Shown here: positions 9,735 through 23,135 of the stretch, one piece after another
Position numbering within the stretch: position 1 is the first letter of the stretch
Layout: every line of letters begins with the position of its first letter
Notes under the pieces: generated by a model
The model's input: only the letters and a program-made list of their open reading frames with translations
What the model was told of the DNA's origin: nothing
The model's database searches: none
Made by a program: the position numbers and the translations under genes
Assembly (NCBI GenBank): GCA_905250115.1
Contig: CAJNOI010000022.1
Span: forward strand, 310,001-374,000
From: Adineta steineri
Lineage: Eukaryota; Rotifera; Eurotatoria; Adinetida; Adinetidae
Length of the DNA: 64,000 nucleotides
Reading direction: 5' to 3'

Positions 9735-12700
9735 CTAATCGTTCAGAAGAAGTAATCGAACTTCGATAATCATTAGATGATCTTTGAGTTGTCGCATCAT
9801 TTCATGTGCAATGATTTCTTCCTGTTTGTTTCGGACAGCCACTAATTGATAAGGTCCACGCGGTTGAATACGACGCATTTGCAAAATCATATCACTAGCA
9901 TAAGTAGATGTCGATGCTGTTGATGTCACTAATGGTATTTTTATAGCATAAACGAGAACTGGTCTTGTTTGATTCTGCTGCTCATATATTCTGTCAATGA
10001 ATAATTTATTCAGGTTATCAGTATTGGTTAGTGACTGCTCCGTAATACAGAAGAAAACATGACTATTGCACTGCTGTGGATGTTGAAGACAGATGATATT
10101 TTCTATACCAGTATAATTAGAGTTATGAGATAGTTTTATTTCACTTTCTTCGATTAGATCAATATCCATGTGTTCTTCTTTAGTAGTTGATGATGATGCA
10201 ACTTGATGTCGTTCGTTGAGTTTATTATGAATTACTGTTGCAATAGTTTCAATAGAATATCCTTGAAGTAGATCAACTAATGGTACATAAACACTGGTCT
10301 CTTGTCCTAACCAATTATATAGTGAGAGAGCTGCTAATGAGTCCATACCTTGGCTAACCAATGAACGATTAACTAGGATACGATCAATATCGGCTGCACC
10401 TAGAATCCGTGCTACAGTCATCTGAATTCGTTCAATAATAGACTCTTTTCGATTCCAGTTCGAAGTAGTTGTACAGTTGAGTTCTGCTGATGTTGTTGAT
10501 ATATTTGCGAGTTTTATAACAGTGTAGCGTTCTTTTACTATCTTATTCAATTGAAATATCGGTAGTTTGTGACGTCTTTCATATAATGTTTGCCAATTAA
10601 CAGCAAAAATAACAGGGCATGGACAAGTCTTCTGATTTGTATGAAAGCGTTCGATCAACTCAAATACAGCTATTGGCGGCAACACTTCAAAACCATGTGT
10701 ACTTTGTAAAGTGCTGAGCATATCTCGTTGTCGATGAAACATACCTGCACCACTTACAGCAGGCAAGCTAACGGAGAGAGCAGGTAAATTTTGTTGAGTC
10801 ATACGATAGTGAGCAAGAGCATCGAGAAATTGATTGCCAGCATTGTAACCGGATGATGCCACTTCAAGTAGATGATTTCGAATTGATGAGAACATGAGGA
10901 AAAAGTGAAGAGGAGCATGAGTGAGCTGTGTTACTTGATGAAGAATCCAAGCACCATGAACTTTTGCTGTTGAAACATGTGTCAAATATTCTTGTGTTAT
11001 TTTAGGTAAAGTTCGATCTTCTGTAACAACAGCACTGTGAATAACTCCTCGAACAGGATAAGAGGTTTGACTTAGTTTTTCGATCAGATCATACACTTGA
11101 TCAAAATTTGTCACATCTGCTTGAACAACATCAACATGAGCTTGATATTCATTTATTGTTTGTTTCAAGCGTAACCAATCGTCATATTGTGGATTTGAAG
11201 GTTGTTCAAGTTTAGCTAATGTCCGACGACTCATAAGAATAATACGTTTTACACCTCGTTTCTCAATCATCCACCGAGACATTGTCAATCCAAGACCACC
11301 AAATCCACCAGAAATCAGAACTGTTCCTTGTTGGCAAACGATCGGAGGAAACATAATATCATTATCTAAATTTATGATCATTAGAATCATAATGAAAGAT
11401 TAGTAAAAGTTACCTTCGAGTAAATTATTATGATGTACGTTGTTCAAATAGAGTGATTCATTAGAATTGGTTAAGCGAACAACAGCTTTGCCCATGGCTT
11501 GACCACTATTACATCTCATAAATGCATCAATCACTTGAGATGGTTCATACATAACTGTGGGCTCAATTGCTTTTAATTTGCCTTGAATAAGTAAATCAAT
11601 CATTTCTTGAAGCATCACCGTGCACATAGGTAGTTGTTGATCGGGAAGTGAAATCAAATCGATTACATAAAAAGTACAATCTGATCGAAAATCAAACATA
11701 GACAATTGAGTCTTGTCAAAAACATCTCGTTTTCCCCATTCAACAAAATGACCGTGATCAGCAAGTAGTTTAATGGATTCTTGTAGAAGAATACCTGATA
11801 AAGAATTAATGACAACATCAACACCATGAGGTAGAATACTTCTCACACCATTAACAAAAGAAGTATCTCGACTATTAAATACATGTTCGATACCATAATG
11901 TTCACGTAAAAATCGTCGCTTTTCTTCAGTTCCAGCTGTAGCCAAAACACGAGCACCAACCCATTGACAATACTGTATACAAATTTGACCCGCACCACCT
12001 GTTGCAGCATGAATAAGAACAGTTTGACCCCGTCGCAAATGAACGCGATATTTGAGCGAATAGATGACGGTCAGACAGATGACTGGCATAACTGATAATT
12101 GTTCATCGGTAAGAGGACAGTCGGATGGAATACACACTACTTGTGTTGAGTCGACAGTGATATGTGAATGGAATCCACCACGTGAAGAGATGCCTACGAC
12201 ACGATTACCTGGCTGGAAATTGACACTAGGACATGCACGTATGATAGTGCCAACAAAATCTGAACCTGGCTCGGTATCTCGATTCATATGTGGTTGATGT
12301 TCATCCAGTTGTGCAAACTTACGAGTATGTGGATACAGACCTCGTGCTTTCAATACGTCACGAAAGTTAATACCTACACAGTGAATTTGAACTTCTACCA
12401 TGCCCGGTAGTAATTCTTTTGCTCTATTGTCGGGAATCCATGTTAATTCAGTGAGGAAACGAGATGGTGGCACACAAAGACAGAATGGTTGTTGATTAGC
12501 ATCTTGTTGAGGAATAATACAAATTTGTTTTAGTTTTGATTGATCTTCTTTTTTGTCATGTGTTTGCAACATTTCATAATGCCATGTGATATGTTTGACT
12601 TTCTTTTCATTTGTGTCAAGATGAAGAACAATCTCATCAGTATTGTTTGAATATCGAGAAGTTACCATATATTGTACCAAAATATGAACAAGTGCCGATT

Positions 12701-15700
12701 CATCGATCATTGTTTGTGGTGTTTGTAAATCAATGAGCTTCAATCGGTGTTGTTCATACTCAACCATCAAACTTCGTACAAGACCGATAATTGGTGATTG
12801 AATTATATTGCAGTCAGAACCAGTATTTAGCTGTGCATGTCTTGTGATAACAAACATGAATGGGAGAAAAGTAGGCGATATCGCGTGAATTATTTGAAGA
12901 AGCTGGATGAATGTACCACAAATAGGCACTTCGTGTTCTTTAAATGACAAATCGCTATTGTTACTAAGGGAAGTTTGCTCAAATGGCCAAGCAAAGACAA
13001 TATATAGTTGTTTATAGTTATTCATCATTGCTTGCAGTACAGAGCGAATTTTGCCAATCGTCGATGCACACATATCCAAAAATCGAATGTTTGAACATGG
13101 CAAAAGTGGCATGATGTTATGACCAAGGCTTTGAGGATCATTTTTGCCAAAGAATAACCATGCTTGATTTTTTCTTTCGTCGAGTGTTTGTAATATCTTG
13201 TGAGATATTGCCTTGCGAGCGATAATTAATGTGCTTTCATATTGACTCATCACTGTCTCGACATCTTCAATTCCACCAATTTTGTGTAAAGCTGTAGTCC
13301 AATAATGAATACCATGAAGAGCACGTGCATTACTAGATGGTAACCACCAACGATCGAGTAAACCAAAGATAAGATCGAAATAGAGGGGAACATCAGTTAA
13401 TTCGAGTAATAAAAGAAGACCATTGGGAACAAGTAGATGACGGAGATTAATTAACGAACTCATTAAATCTTCACTTTCCTGTAATTTATTTGCAGCAAAC
13501 ACAATATCAAACGATTCGAATGGAAATTTTTCAAGGGTTCCATTGTTAAACAAGTCAGTTGTTTGATCGTATATTATATTTAAATGAGTTTGATTAGCCA
13601 AATGTGTCTCGAATAGTTGTTCAGCTTGTGCGAGTTGTACTGGATCCATATCCGCATAATGTAAATCAATCCATAAACTTGTTTGACGTGATAAATTAAG
13701 TAAAAGATGAAGAACAGGTAAAACGTCCAAGTGTTCGCCACTGGCATACCAAAATATACGTAATTGTCGATCGCTGAGTAATCCACGGCTACTTTGATCG
13801 TTCAAGATGTGAAGATGTTGACATACTGCATGAAATATTTGCTCTGTTCTATGTGCACTCATGATAGTTTTTATATCTTGCAATGCTCGTTCAGTTTCGT
13901 TGTTTCCTAAGAATATATCTAAACCATTCGCTTGTCCAGTAAAAACATCTTTTAGACGCGAACCATATGTATCCAATAAGGTCAAAAGTGATTTGAGACG
14001 AGGAAAATGATCGAATAACTGCCTAAGACGAAGTTGTGTAGAATGCACTGTTACTGGTTCATGTAAAATAGTGGCAAGAGAGTTACATGCATTTAATAAA
14101 GGACGATACTGATTATTGGCGAGATTTAGATCGAGATCTTTTATTGCTACTTGAGCATAACATGCAGCTAATTCGTTGAATGGTTCAATTGAGTCAATCA
14201 AATCTTGATTACTAACAGCATCAATTCCATCATTACGAATCTGATCGAGCGATGGAAGTAAGTCCGCTATACTTGTTATTATTGGTGAATTCATCCATAT
14301 TCTTTCCATACAATAGTCTTTTACGATTGTGTCTAATTGTTCACTACGATCTACATTAGGCAAGTCAACGCCTGCATTTAATTTATCAAAAATGGACTTC
14401 TCTAATGTCCATCGACCAGATTGTACACCTTGAACTTGTTGATATGTAAAACCTTCAAAAATGAACATTGGTTCATTGATTGTCGTGTCGTTACTAGACA
14501 GAATCAAGAAATCACCAATATATGTTCGCTCTTGACTTAGGCCACAAACGGTATCATGATAGTTGCCACGAAGTTCAACATCTGAGTGGTATGTGTTCAC
14601 TTTGCTCGTAGCAATAAATTTGTGGATACTAACTGGAATGAATGTAGTATCGGCACCAGGTAACAAAGTTAGAGGTGGCTGCATAGAACTATCCAATAAA
14701 CTTGGATGGAGCAAATGATAAGAAGAGAGATCAATAATTGCATCAAGATTGGTATGGATTTGAGCAATAACTGTGGATGTCGTACCACATAATGATCGTA
14801 TGTTTCGAAAAGATGGTCCATATTGATAACCTCGTGTTGATAAATGAGTATAAATACTGGTTGCATCAGTCGTTGACCACGTATTGTAAGCTGGACTGGT
14901 AGAAAGTGATGTTGTTAATTTTTGTTGAACACCATCCATCTCAATATGACCATGAGCATGTAGAGTGAATTCACGTAATGAATATTGATTAAGAGTTTCT
15001 GAATCGATAAAAGAATCGACTACATCAACACCTGCCATACCTGATGAGCGCATGCAATCTGAACCAGCTGATGTCCATCGTCGACTATAGACAAACCATT
15101 GACGAACTGGTATGACAATTTGTGTGAACACTTCCGTTAATTCATGCTCACTAAGACTGAGAGCTTTGACAAATTTGATTTGTTTCAAAACAAGTGAAGA
15201 TTGCTTGTTATCTGATGATAGAAATAACTGGTGATAGGCAGCTGTTACAATTTCAAGATACGCTACAGCAGGAAAAATGATTGCATCTTGAATTTTGTGA
15301 TCTTTCAAATAAGCATATTGTGGTAGATTAATATTGATAAGACTCTTCCATGTAGCACTTGTTTGTCCTGTTAATTGACGGACACCCAATAGAGGATGAA
15401 TAGGAATACGATTAGCCAGACGTGTAATAACTGAATCTTTTGATTCATACCAACATGAACTAAGATCAAATGCATACAATGGAAAATCGTCAAATAATTG
15501 TTCATTATCTATCATTGGTAATATATCTCGAGTATGAAAATATTGTTGCCAGACATGGGATGATGTTGTTAGTTGTGCGAGACTAGTAAGTAATGTTATT
15601 TGTTCATTTTCTTTTCGTTTCAATGTTGGCAGAATAAGTGGTTGATTATCTGTCGGTTTATAACATTCTCGAATAGATATAGCCAATACTGGATGTGGTG

Positions 15701-18404
15701 ACAGCTCAAGAAAAACAGTTGGAGCATCATGTTGTTGAATTGATGTCACAGCATCACGAAATCGAACACATTGTCTCACATTTGACCACCAATAATGAGC
15801 ATCGACTGGTATGTGATCATTTAATTTATTACCAGTTACACTGGAATAAAGATTAGCTTCAGCACATTTTGGATTGAACATTTGTTGAGAGTCTTTCAGA
15901 GGAAGTCCTTGGATATCTTTGAGTGACGATAAGATCTCTTTTTCTATATCAAATCGATCCATCTGATAAGAATGAAATGCATTTTCAATACGAAGACGAG
16001 CTTTGAAAACATTTGGATAAAATGTTGAGAGAGTTTGTTGTAATTCATCGATAATCTTTTCATCTCCACTTAAGGTGACAGAACGAGGACTGTTAACAAC
16101 AGCAATACAAACAAGATGTTCAATACCCTTGAGAAGTTTATTTTGTACTTCATCTTCACTCATCGATACAGCTAACATGCGACCACCTTGTCGTGTATTA
16201 CGATTTTGAAGACGTGATCGATGATAAACAATACGAACAGCTTCTTGCAAAGTGAGACGACCCGCAACAAAAGCAGCGGCTTGATCTCCAGCACTGTGTG
16301 AGACGATTGTTGAAGGATAAATATTCCATGAGACAAGTAAAGCTGCTAATGCAACTTGAATAGCGAATAAAGCTGGTTGAGCAATATTTGTATCATTAAT
16401 ACGAGATTCGTGTTCACTCTTTTTGCCAATTAATTCTTCCAATAGATACCATTCACCATTGTTAATCTTTGTCATTTCAGCATCAATCAATTGAACCCAT
16501 CGAGTGAAAACAGATTCGCTTTCATACAATTGTCGACCCATAGCCCACCATTGAGGACCTTGTCCACTAAAAACGAAACATATCTTCGATAGTGATATCG
16601 TTGGACGCATGGATATAGAAAGACCGGGTAATGACTCTTGAATAAGAAAAGCGTTGATTTGTTCTTGAAGTTGTTTAACATTGGTAAATACAAAGATGGC
16701 TAAGTGTGCATGACTAACAGTACGCTTTAGAAGAAGTTGTTGAGAGATGCGTTGAAGAAATGAATAGTTATTGCTCATATCAGTTATTAATAGCTTTTGT
16801 AACCATTGATTGAATTGAGCTACTTGATTGTTTAGAGATTTACGACTTTTCGCTGAAAGAAAGAAAAACATCAGTACATTATTTGATCAGACAATTTATG
16901 TTTATGAAACTCACTTGAGAAGATAAAAGTGAAATATTGTCTACTCTCGATATTATTCTTCTGAATCTGATTATTTTCAAATTTATTTGTAGGTGAAGTT
17001 TTATTTGCTTGATATTCTTCAACAATAGCATGTGCATTGTTGCCTCCCATGCCAAATGAACTAATGCCCATAGCTGTGGACTCATTGTCATTGACAAAAG
17101 GAAATGGTACGGAATGTTGGACGATGTGAAGATTATATCGTTGTGCTTCAATTTTTGGATTCAATGATTTGAAGTGCATATTTGGTGGAATAGTCCGATG
17201 ATGCATACACATAGCAATCTTAATTAATCCAGCAATGCCAGCCACTCCTTCTGTATGTCCTAAATTACTTTTAACAGAGCCAATTAATAATGGCGGATCA
17301 AAACAAGATCGATTGAAAAATTGGCCTAAACAATTAGCTTCGATGGGATCACCTACTGGTGTACCAGTGCCGTGTGCTTCGACATAAAAAATACGTCGAG
17401 GATCAAAATCTGCCCGTTTGTAGATATCATTGAGTAACCGTGCCTGACCGGCAGCTGATGGAACAACAAAACTATTCTTATCTTCACTTCCATCATGGTT
17501 ACTAAGTACATCACGAAGAACACAATATATGCGGTCATTATCACGTTCAGCATCACTCAGTCGCTTCAATAGTAGAAGACCAAGACCTTCAGCTAAACAT
17601 AAGATTCAAGAGTGTTGACGAATATATATAAATGTATTGTTTACCTTTTGCATAACCATTTGCATCGGCACTGAACGATCGACTTCGTCCATCAGGTGAT
17701 ATAGCGCCCAGGATCGAACTCCATAAAAGACTCTCTGGTGAATAGACAGCATTCACTCCACCACATATAGCCATATCTGCTTCGTTTGTGCGAAGAGTTT
17801 GTACAGCCAAATGTAAAGCCTCTAGCGACGATGAACAGGCAACATCCAATGATACGTTAGGACCTCGTAGATTAAAATGATAGGATAATCGAGCAGCAGC
17901 ATTGTAGAGCAAACTATTGGTTCCATGAAATCTTGATCGATGTTCAGGCTCCATCCGAAATGATGTTAGAGCATGGTCTGTAGAATACTGCCCAATATGC
18001 ACGGACGTTCTTGAACCATTCATTTTCTCCATACTGTATCCAGCATCGTCAAGTAAATGGACAAACTTGAGCATGAGTAATCGGTGGCATGGATCAATAC
18101 TACCGGCCTCAGCATCCGATAGACCGAAGAAACTTGGTTCAAACAGATCCCATTGATTATTTGAAAGAAAATATCCTCGACGAATAAGTTTTTGGCGAAA
18201 TTGTCCATCATTATCCTTGTTAAACATATGAGCACAATAAGACTCGAGATCAAGTCGATCACGTGGAATTGCACTACCCACATCTCGACTATCCTCCAAT
18301 GCATACCATAAGTCGTTGCCAGAATGAATATCGCCTGCAAATTCACAGGCTATGCCGACAATAGCCACTGGTTCTAATCGATTGTTGAAAGGTGACATTG
18401 TCAT
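9735..18404 (-). CDS. Type I polyketide synthase, reducing, animal-FAS-like domain order
   Basis: Four exons (18404-17645, 17592-16915, 16852-11414, 11365-9735) join in frame to give 2,835 aa. Domains in order: ketosynthase with Cys190 (LDVACSSSLE), His327 (EAHGTGTPVGDP) and His366 (SNLGHTEG); acyltransferase with GQGPQWWAMG and nucleophile Ser666 in an unusual SHSAG; dehydratase with His998 (HKIQDAIIFP, Gly replaced by Asp) and Asp in HPSLLDSSMQ; a methyltransferase-like region without a visible SAM-binding glycine loop; enoyl reductase (HAATGGAGQ); ketoreductase (ISGGFGGLG, SS..GYNAGN); acyl carrier protein with Ser2635 (GMDSLAAL); and a short C-terminal thioesterase remnant. It should build a reduced polyketide or modified fatty acid from malonyl units. 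Few introns for its size and no premature stop. Bdelloids are reported to carry laterally acquired biosynthetic genes; origin here is untested. Confidence 0.9.
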
Positions 18405-18847
18405 TTATCAGATATTAATTAATGAGTCAATAAAAGAAATATATGAGAAATCTAAAAACGTATAAATGAAAAATACTTAAATATCAAAGAAAATTCTATA
18501 TTTTAAATACAACATTGAGATAAAAACACGGCTTTTTGAGCATCCTTACCAATCGTTTACTGCTGATCTAGAAAAAAGATTTGAATCTTTTATATTATTC
18601 TAATAGTAAATATTTTGCGGCAGACTGATTCTTTTTATTATCGTCTGACCTATTTCATTTCAAGAAACTCATTTTGAACACCATTAGATCTAAACTTAAG
18701 GAAGATGTGAGGGTGTGGATGTGGGTGTGATGTAGAAAGACGAACAGTAACCACGCTCACACCCTCAAGAAAATGTTCTATATTTATAAAAAAAATCGAA
18801 TTGATACCTGATAAAGAACGATACTAATAAAATCTTGTTTAAAATAT
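18405..18847. other. Intergenic upstream of the PKS
   Basis: About 440 bp of AT-rich sequence that should contain the PKS promoter. It also holds GT/CA palindrome copy A (18704-18767). No other element is recognised. Confidence 0.45.
18704..18767. repeat. GT/CA palindromic element, copy A
   Basis: A GT-rich arm (TGAGGGTGTG at 18708-18717, continuing GATGTGGGTGTG) and a CA-rich arm (CACACCCTCA at 18758-18767) are perfect 10-bp complements about 40 bp apart. The reverse complement shares GTGTGAG..GTGG..TA..TG with copy B. It lies about 300 bp upstream of the PKS start codon. Confidence 0.6.
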
Positions 18848-19372
18848 TTAATTGATGGGAAATTTAAAATAAGTAGTAAACGTTCTTTTAATAAATGAAA
18901 TATTTAATTTTTGAAAAATATTTTCGGATTTATCATGCCATAATTTATTTAATTGTTCGGTAAAAAGATAAAATTGATGTTGAAGAGTTTTTTGTTTTGA
19001 TGGATAATCATTAAAATGAAAATTTATTTTTGCATGTTTGGATAAAAACCATTGAAGATTATATTGACTTGAATTTTGTGGAATTTCAAATTGAAATTCA
19101 TTTAATTTGAGTGAAGTTTTTGATGAAATTTGTTGAAATAATTCATTTAATAATTTTGTTACTAATGGTGAATGTGTCGGAAATGTCATTTCAATTAAAT
19201 TTTTCATTAGGTTTTGATCTTTATTAGTTCTAATTATATTTAAAACAAATTGTGGGAAATTTCTTGTCCATTGAAGTGTAAAAGTACTTTGTTCAAATAT
19301 TTGTTGATAATAAACAAGTATTGATTGAATTAATATTGAACCATAAACAATTATAAGTTCATCACCTGACAT
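18848..19372 (-). CDS. Hypothetical 174-aa open frame
   Basis: Uninterrupted frame from an ATG at 19372 (MSGDELIIVYGS), mixed helical composition with an aromatic- and Lys-rich C-terminal half. No family is recognised. It directly follows the dynein fragment on the same strand and could be a diverged remnant of that or of another gene. The neighbouring tract is full of stops, so an intact 174-codon frame is notable but not proof of function. Confidence 0.3.
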   Translation of the reverse strand: MSGDELIIVYGSILIQSILVYYQQIFEQSTFTLQWTRNFPQFVLNIIRTNKDQNLMKNLIEMTFPTHSPLVTKLLNELFQQISSKTSLKLNEFQFEIPQNSSQYNLQWFLSKHAKINFHFNDYPSKQKTLQHQFYLFTEQLNKLWHDKSENIFQKLNISFIKRTFTTYFKFPIN

Positions 19373-19399
19373 TGATTAAGTACAGAACTAATAGATATT

Positions 19400-22300
19400 A
19401 ATTGATCAATTATTTCTCAAATATAATTATTTGAATTTTTATATAATAAATTTGATAAAGAAACTTCTCCTTCAAGTAAACAATCATAATGATGAAGACG
19501 AGTACCAAGATAAGTCAAACTTTTGAATCCAATTTGTTTTTTTTTGTTAATATTGATGGGTATGATTAAGATTGAATATCACTTCTCGGTAAACCCGTTG
19601 CTAAAAATTCGAATTAAAGTATTTCACTTTTTTTATCACTATTTTCAACTGTTGTTTTTAATAAAAATTGAAGAAGAATTAAAATTCTAAACGATCATCA
19701 ATTGATAATTGACTAAAAACAAAAAAAAGAAGAAATAAAGAATTTTTTTAGTATTTTTGCTGTTTTCTACAAACGTTAAGGTTATTTTAATAAATGGTTC
19801 AATTATTTTTTTATAATTTTCATCTATTTATTTTTGATCAGGTGCAGACAACTCCTTTTTTGTGATTCATTTGTTTCAGTTAATGATAGAAGTTGAGGAT
19901 ATTCTTTAAAAACAAAAGAAAAGAAAACTGTTTTTCCAATAAATTGAACATACTTTTATCTTCAATATCTTTCCAAAGATTTTTATCTTCAGGAGATTTT
20001 TTTATCATTTAATGGAATAAATTGATAAAATAAAGAATAACTAACATCAATAAAAAATGATCCTATTTTTTGTGAGTTTTTAGTATCTAGAATCATATAT
20101 AAATTTGTGAACATACCTAACTGCATTTGATTTAAGAAATGAATCAATTGCTTCAATTCTTAGTTGACATAAAAGTATTAAACAAAAAATTGGTAATTTT
20201 TTCTGATACAAATTTGGTTGAATATGTTGAAAAATTTGTTGTCATAAATCATCTAATACTGTTTCAACATTATACTGACAATTAATAGATGTTGTTAATA
20301 GTTACAATGATGATGAAACTTTATCAAGTGAATCGCAAGTAGTATGAAAATAAAAACGAAATGTTGTATTACAATATAAACAGCGACTATAATAAATTAT
20401 TAAATTTGAATCTAAACAAATATTTTAAATTTAAGTAAGAAACGAAGAAGAAAGTTGATATACCATCATTAGAATTTGATTCGTGTGATGTTGCTTTCCA
20501 TTGTGCTAATGGATAAAGAAGACTATCTAATGTATTACAATTTTTTATATAAATTTTTGAACCAGATAAAAATGATTGTTCAATTGACATTACAACATCA
20601 TGTTTTAATCTATAAAATTAAAAAAAACATTTTTGATATCTCTTCCTAATCTTTTTCTTAATCAACAAGAATTAGTGGAAAAGGCTATCGGTAATTCTAG
20701 ATAAGTAGACATTAGATTTAAAAAGATATGATAAATTGACTATATTTAGTACGAAAATGAAACATACTGATTATCAAAATGAATTTTTTGAAGATTATAA
20801 CATTTTCCCATCCATTGATCATATTGTCCAAATGGATCAATAAGAAGTGAAGGATATTCAATTGATTTAATAATAATTGTATAATTTTCCATTTCTAATA
20901 GTAAAACTCCGTCACTTAACCATTCATAATATATTTGATCACCTAATAAAAATTTCATTAAAGAAAATAACATTTGATGATATTCAAGCCCACCAAATGA
21001 TTTTTGTCCGTCAATTATCAGGAAAGAATTTTTTTATAATTTTTCAAATTAAAATAAAAGCTCATTTACTTGTAGTAAATTTTCTTTAATAGGATCTAAT
21101 TGTCAATTTATAATTCTATTTTTAATACTTCATCAAAAACAATAGTGATTCCTCTATCTCTAATACATTTAATCCAATGAACAATTAACATGAGACATCG
21201 AAATCCATATGTATATGGACCATGATAAATTGAAATGTTGATGCAATTGCACATGTACCATTTGATGTTGATTGACGTTCTACACTTGTCTCAAATATTT
21301 TACTTGTTCGTTCTAATTCTCGAGATAAAATCTACAAAAATAAATATTTAAATTTATTTCGATTTTCATTGAAAAATATTTAAGAAATTTTCAACAAACT
21401 TGATTTAATTCTGATGCAGATTTTAATTGATCTTCTTTCATTGTTGTGAAAAATCTTTTAAACGAGCTTCTAATGCCTAATCGTATATTTTATTTTATAT
21501 AAAAATGTTCAATAATAAGAAACTAACTTGACTTTTAATATCTAATCAAATTAATTTTTGATCTTGTTCTAATATATCTTCTTCAGTTTCTTTTTATTTC
21601 TGATGTATTGGTCGAACTTTTTTAAGTAAAACTGTATGATATCTGTATAAAATAATAATAATATTTTTTTTTCAAATAACTAACTGTAAAACTCGTTTAA
21701 CCCATTTATAAAGTGTTAAAACAGCATTATAATAAGATGTTTGATTAAGTGATATATTTTCAAGTTGAACTTTATCAATAATTACGCTAATTAAATTAGT
21801 TTTATCTAATAATTGAGTTTCTTCAATAAATCTATCAACATTAGCTAATTATCTTTTCGCATCATTTTGCCATATCATATCAACTATTGGAGATTTTTAC
21901 TATCATTAATATGAAATTTTACAAAAATAGAAAAATATTCTAAACTTACAAATCATAATAATAGCAGCTAATGTATCTTCAACTAATTTTTTGGTTTAGT
22001 AACTAATCTTAATTCTTGTAATGATTTCATATCAAGTTGCTTAATTAATTCTCTTGCGTCAGTTGCAATAGCTAAACATTCATAGAGATTTTTTTCTTGT
22101 GTTAATTCGTATTCAAGTAATAATCGTTTTAATTAAACTGTTCGTTATGTTTGAGATTTATGAGCACGAATTTGTTGTTCAGCTGTAACCATATCTTGAT
22201 CTATTTGAACTAACATATATACAATACTCTAAAAAAAACTTGAGATTTTATATGAAAATTTTAATACGAGAATCTTGTACTTTAAGTCTTTCTTCAAGTA

Positions 22301-22450
22301 CGGTTTTTTCTTGTTGTAATTCTTTTTCTAATTTAATTGATGTTTCATGTTGATATTGAATTTGTTCAAGAAGACGTTGAACATCACAATGATTTTCATG
22401 AACATTAGATGATTTTTCTTTGATTAGTTTTACAAATCTAAATGAAAAAA
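19400..22450 (-). pseudogene. Dynein heavy chain, C-terminal fragment (stalk to C-terminal region), degenerate
   Basis: Conceptual translation with frame changes gives dynein landmarks in the right order. Stalk coiled coil, with LDMKSLQELRLVTKP then ..YYNAVLTLYKWVKRV, lies at about 22.4-21.7 kb. The D5 region (MLFSLMKFLLGDQIYYEWLS, IEYPSLLIDPFGQYDQWMG) is at 20973-20746, with MSIEQSFLSGSKIYIKNC at 20590. Weaker C-terminal segments (for example KLPIFCLILLCQLRIEA) continue towards 19.4 kb. Many in-frame stops lie between and within these blocks. The P-loop AAA modules (D1-D4) that should lie upstream are absent; BLTP1 sequence is there instead. Not a functional motor. Which axonemal or cytoplasmic class it came from is undetermined. 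Confidence 0.7.
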
Positions 22451-22925
22451 TTTTCTTTTTTCGAAGCCAAATAAATGTGAAATTTTGTTTCTAAAAGTTG
22501 GTTCGTGTAACACCCTGAAAATTTATTCGGTTAATACTAGAGTGCTTCATTTTTAATTACTTTCCAACAAATTTCATACAATGAATTTGTATCCAAGAGA
22601 AGTATAAGTTGCACAGATCTGTGACTACCCTTTCTCTTTCAAGAAAATATTAGAAAAAATATATATCGTCAGTATTTATCAAATATTATCTAAACATAGT
22701 GAGTTCTAGCTAAAAATAAAAGTAAACTAAAAGAAATAAGTACTCTCAACATCGGGGATATATAATGAAGAAACAAAACATTGTATGCATAAAGCATTGT
22801 TATTACATTTCGAGGGAAGAAATATGCTATATATTCGAATATGAACCTCTTAATCGTACTACGAATACGATATTTTACAAATGATTCTCTAGTTCTCAAT
22901 ATTAAATTGTATTTCTTTGTAAAAT
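22451..22925. other. Junction between the BLTP1 and dynein remnants
   Basis: About 475 bp without recognisable coding match separates the last BLTP1-like coiled segment (down to about 22.93 kb) from the first dynein stalk segment (about 22.44 kb). The short open frame at 22690-22899 (-) has no protein character. Confidence 0.4.
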
Positions 22926-23135
22926 CATTTTTACCTTATTCAAATGTTTTTTCATAATTTATGATATTTGTGATTTAACTGTTTGTAATAATTCATTTTC
23001 TAATCATTCATATCTTGCTAATTCTGGTTTTAATGTTTCATAAGATGTTTGAGAACGTCTATTAAATAAAAAATACAAAAAGAAGAATATCATATTCCAA
23101 ATATATTTTACTTTAATCTTTCAATTTGTTGTCCT

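Noticed and set aside
11064-18346. Smaller open frames inside the PKS (for example 12064-12297, 13580-13786, 17353-17556, 18020-18346)
   Set aside because: They are other-frame shadows of well-supported PKS exons.
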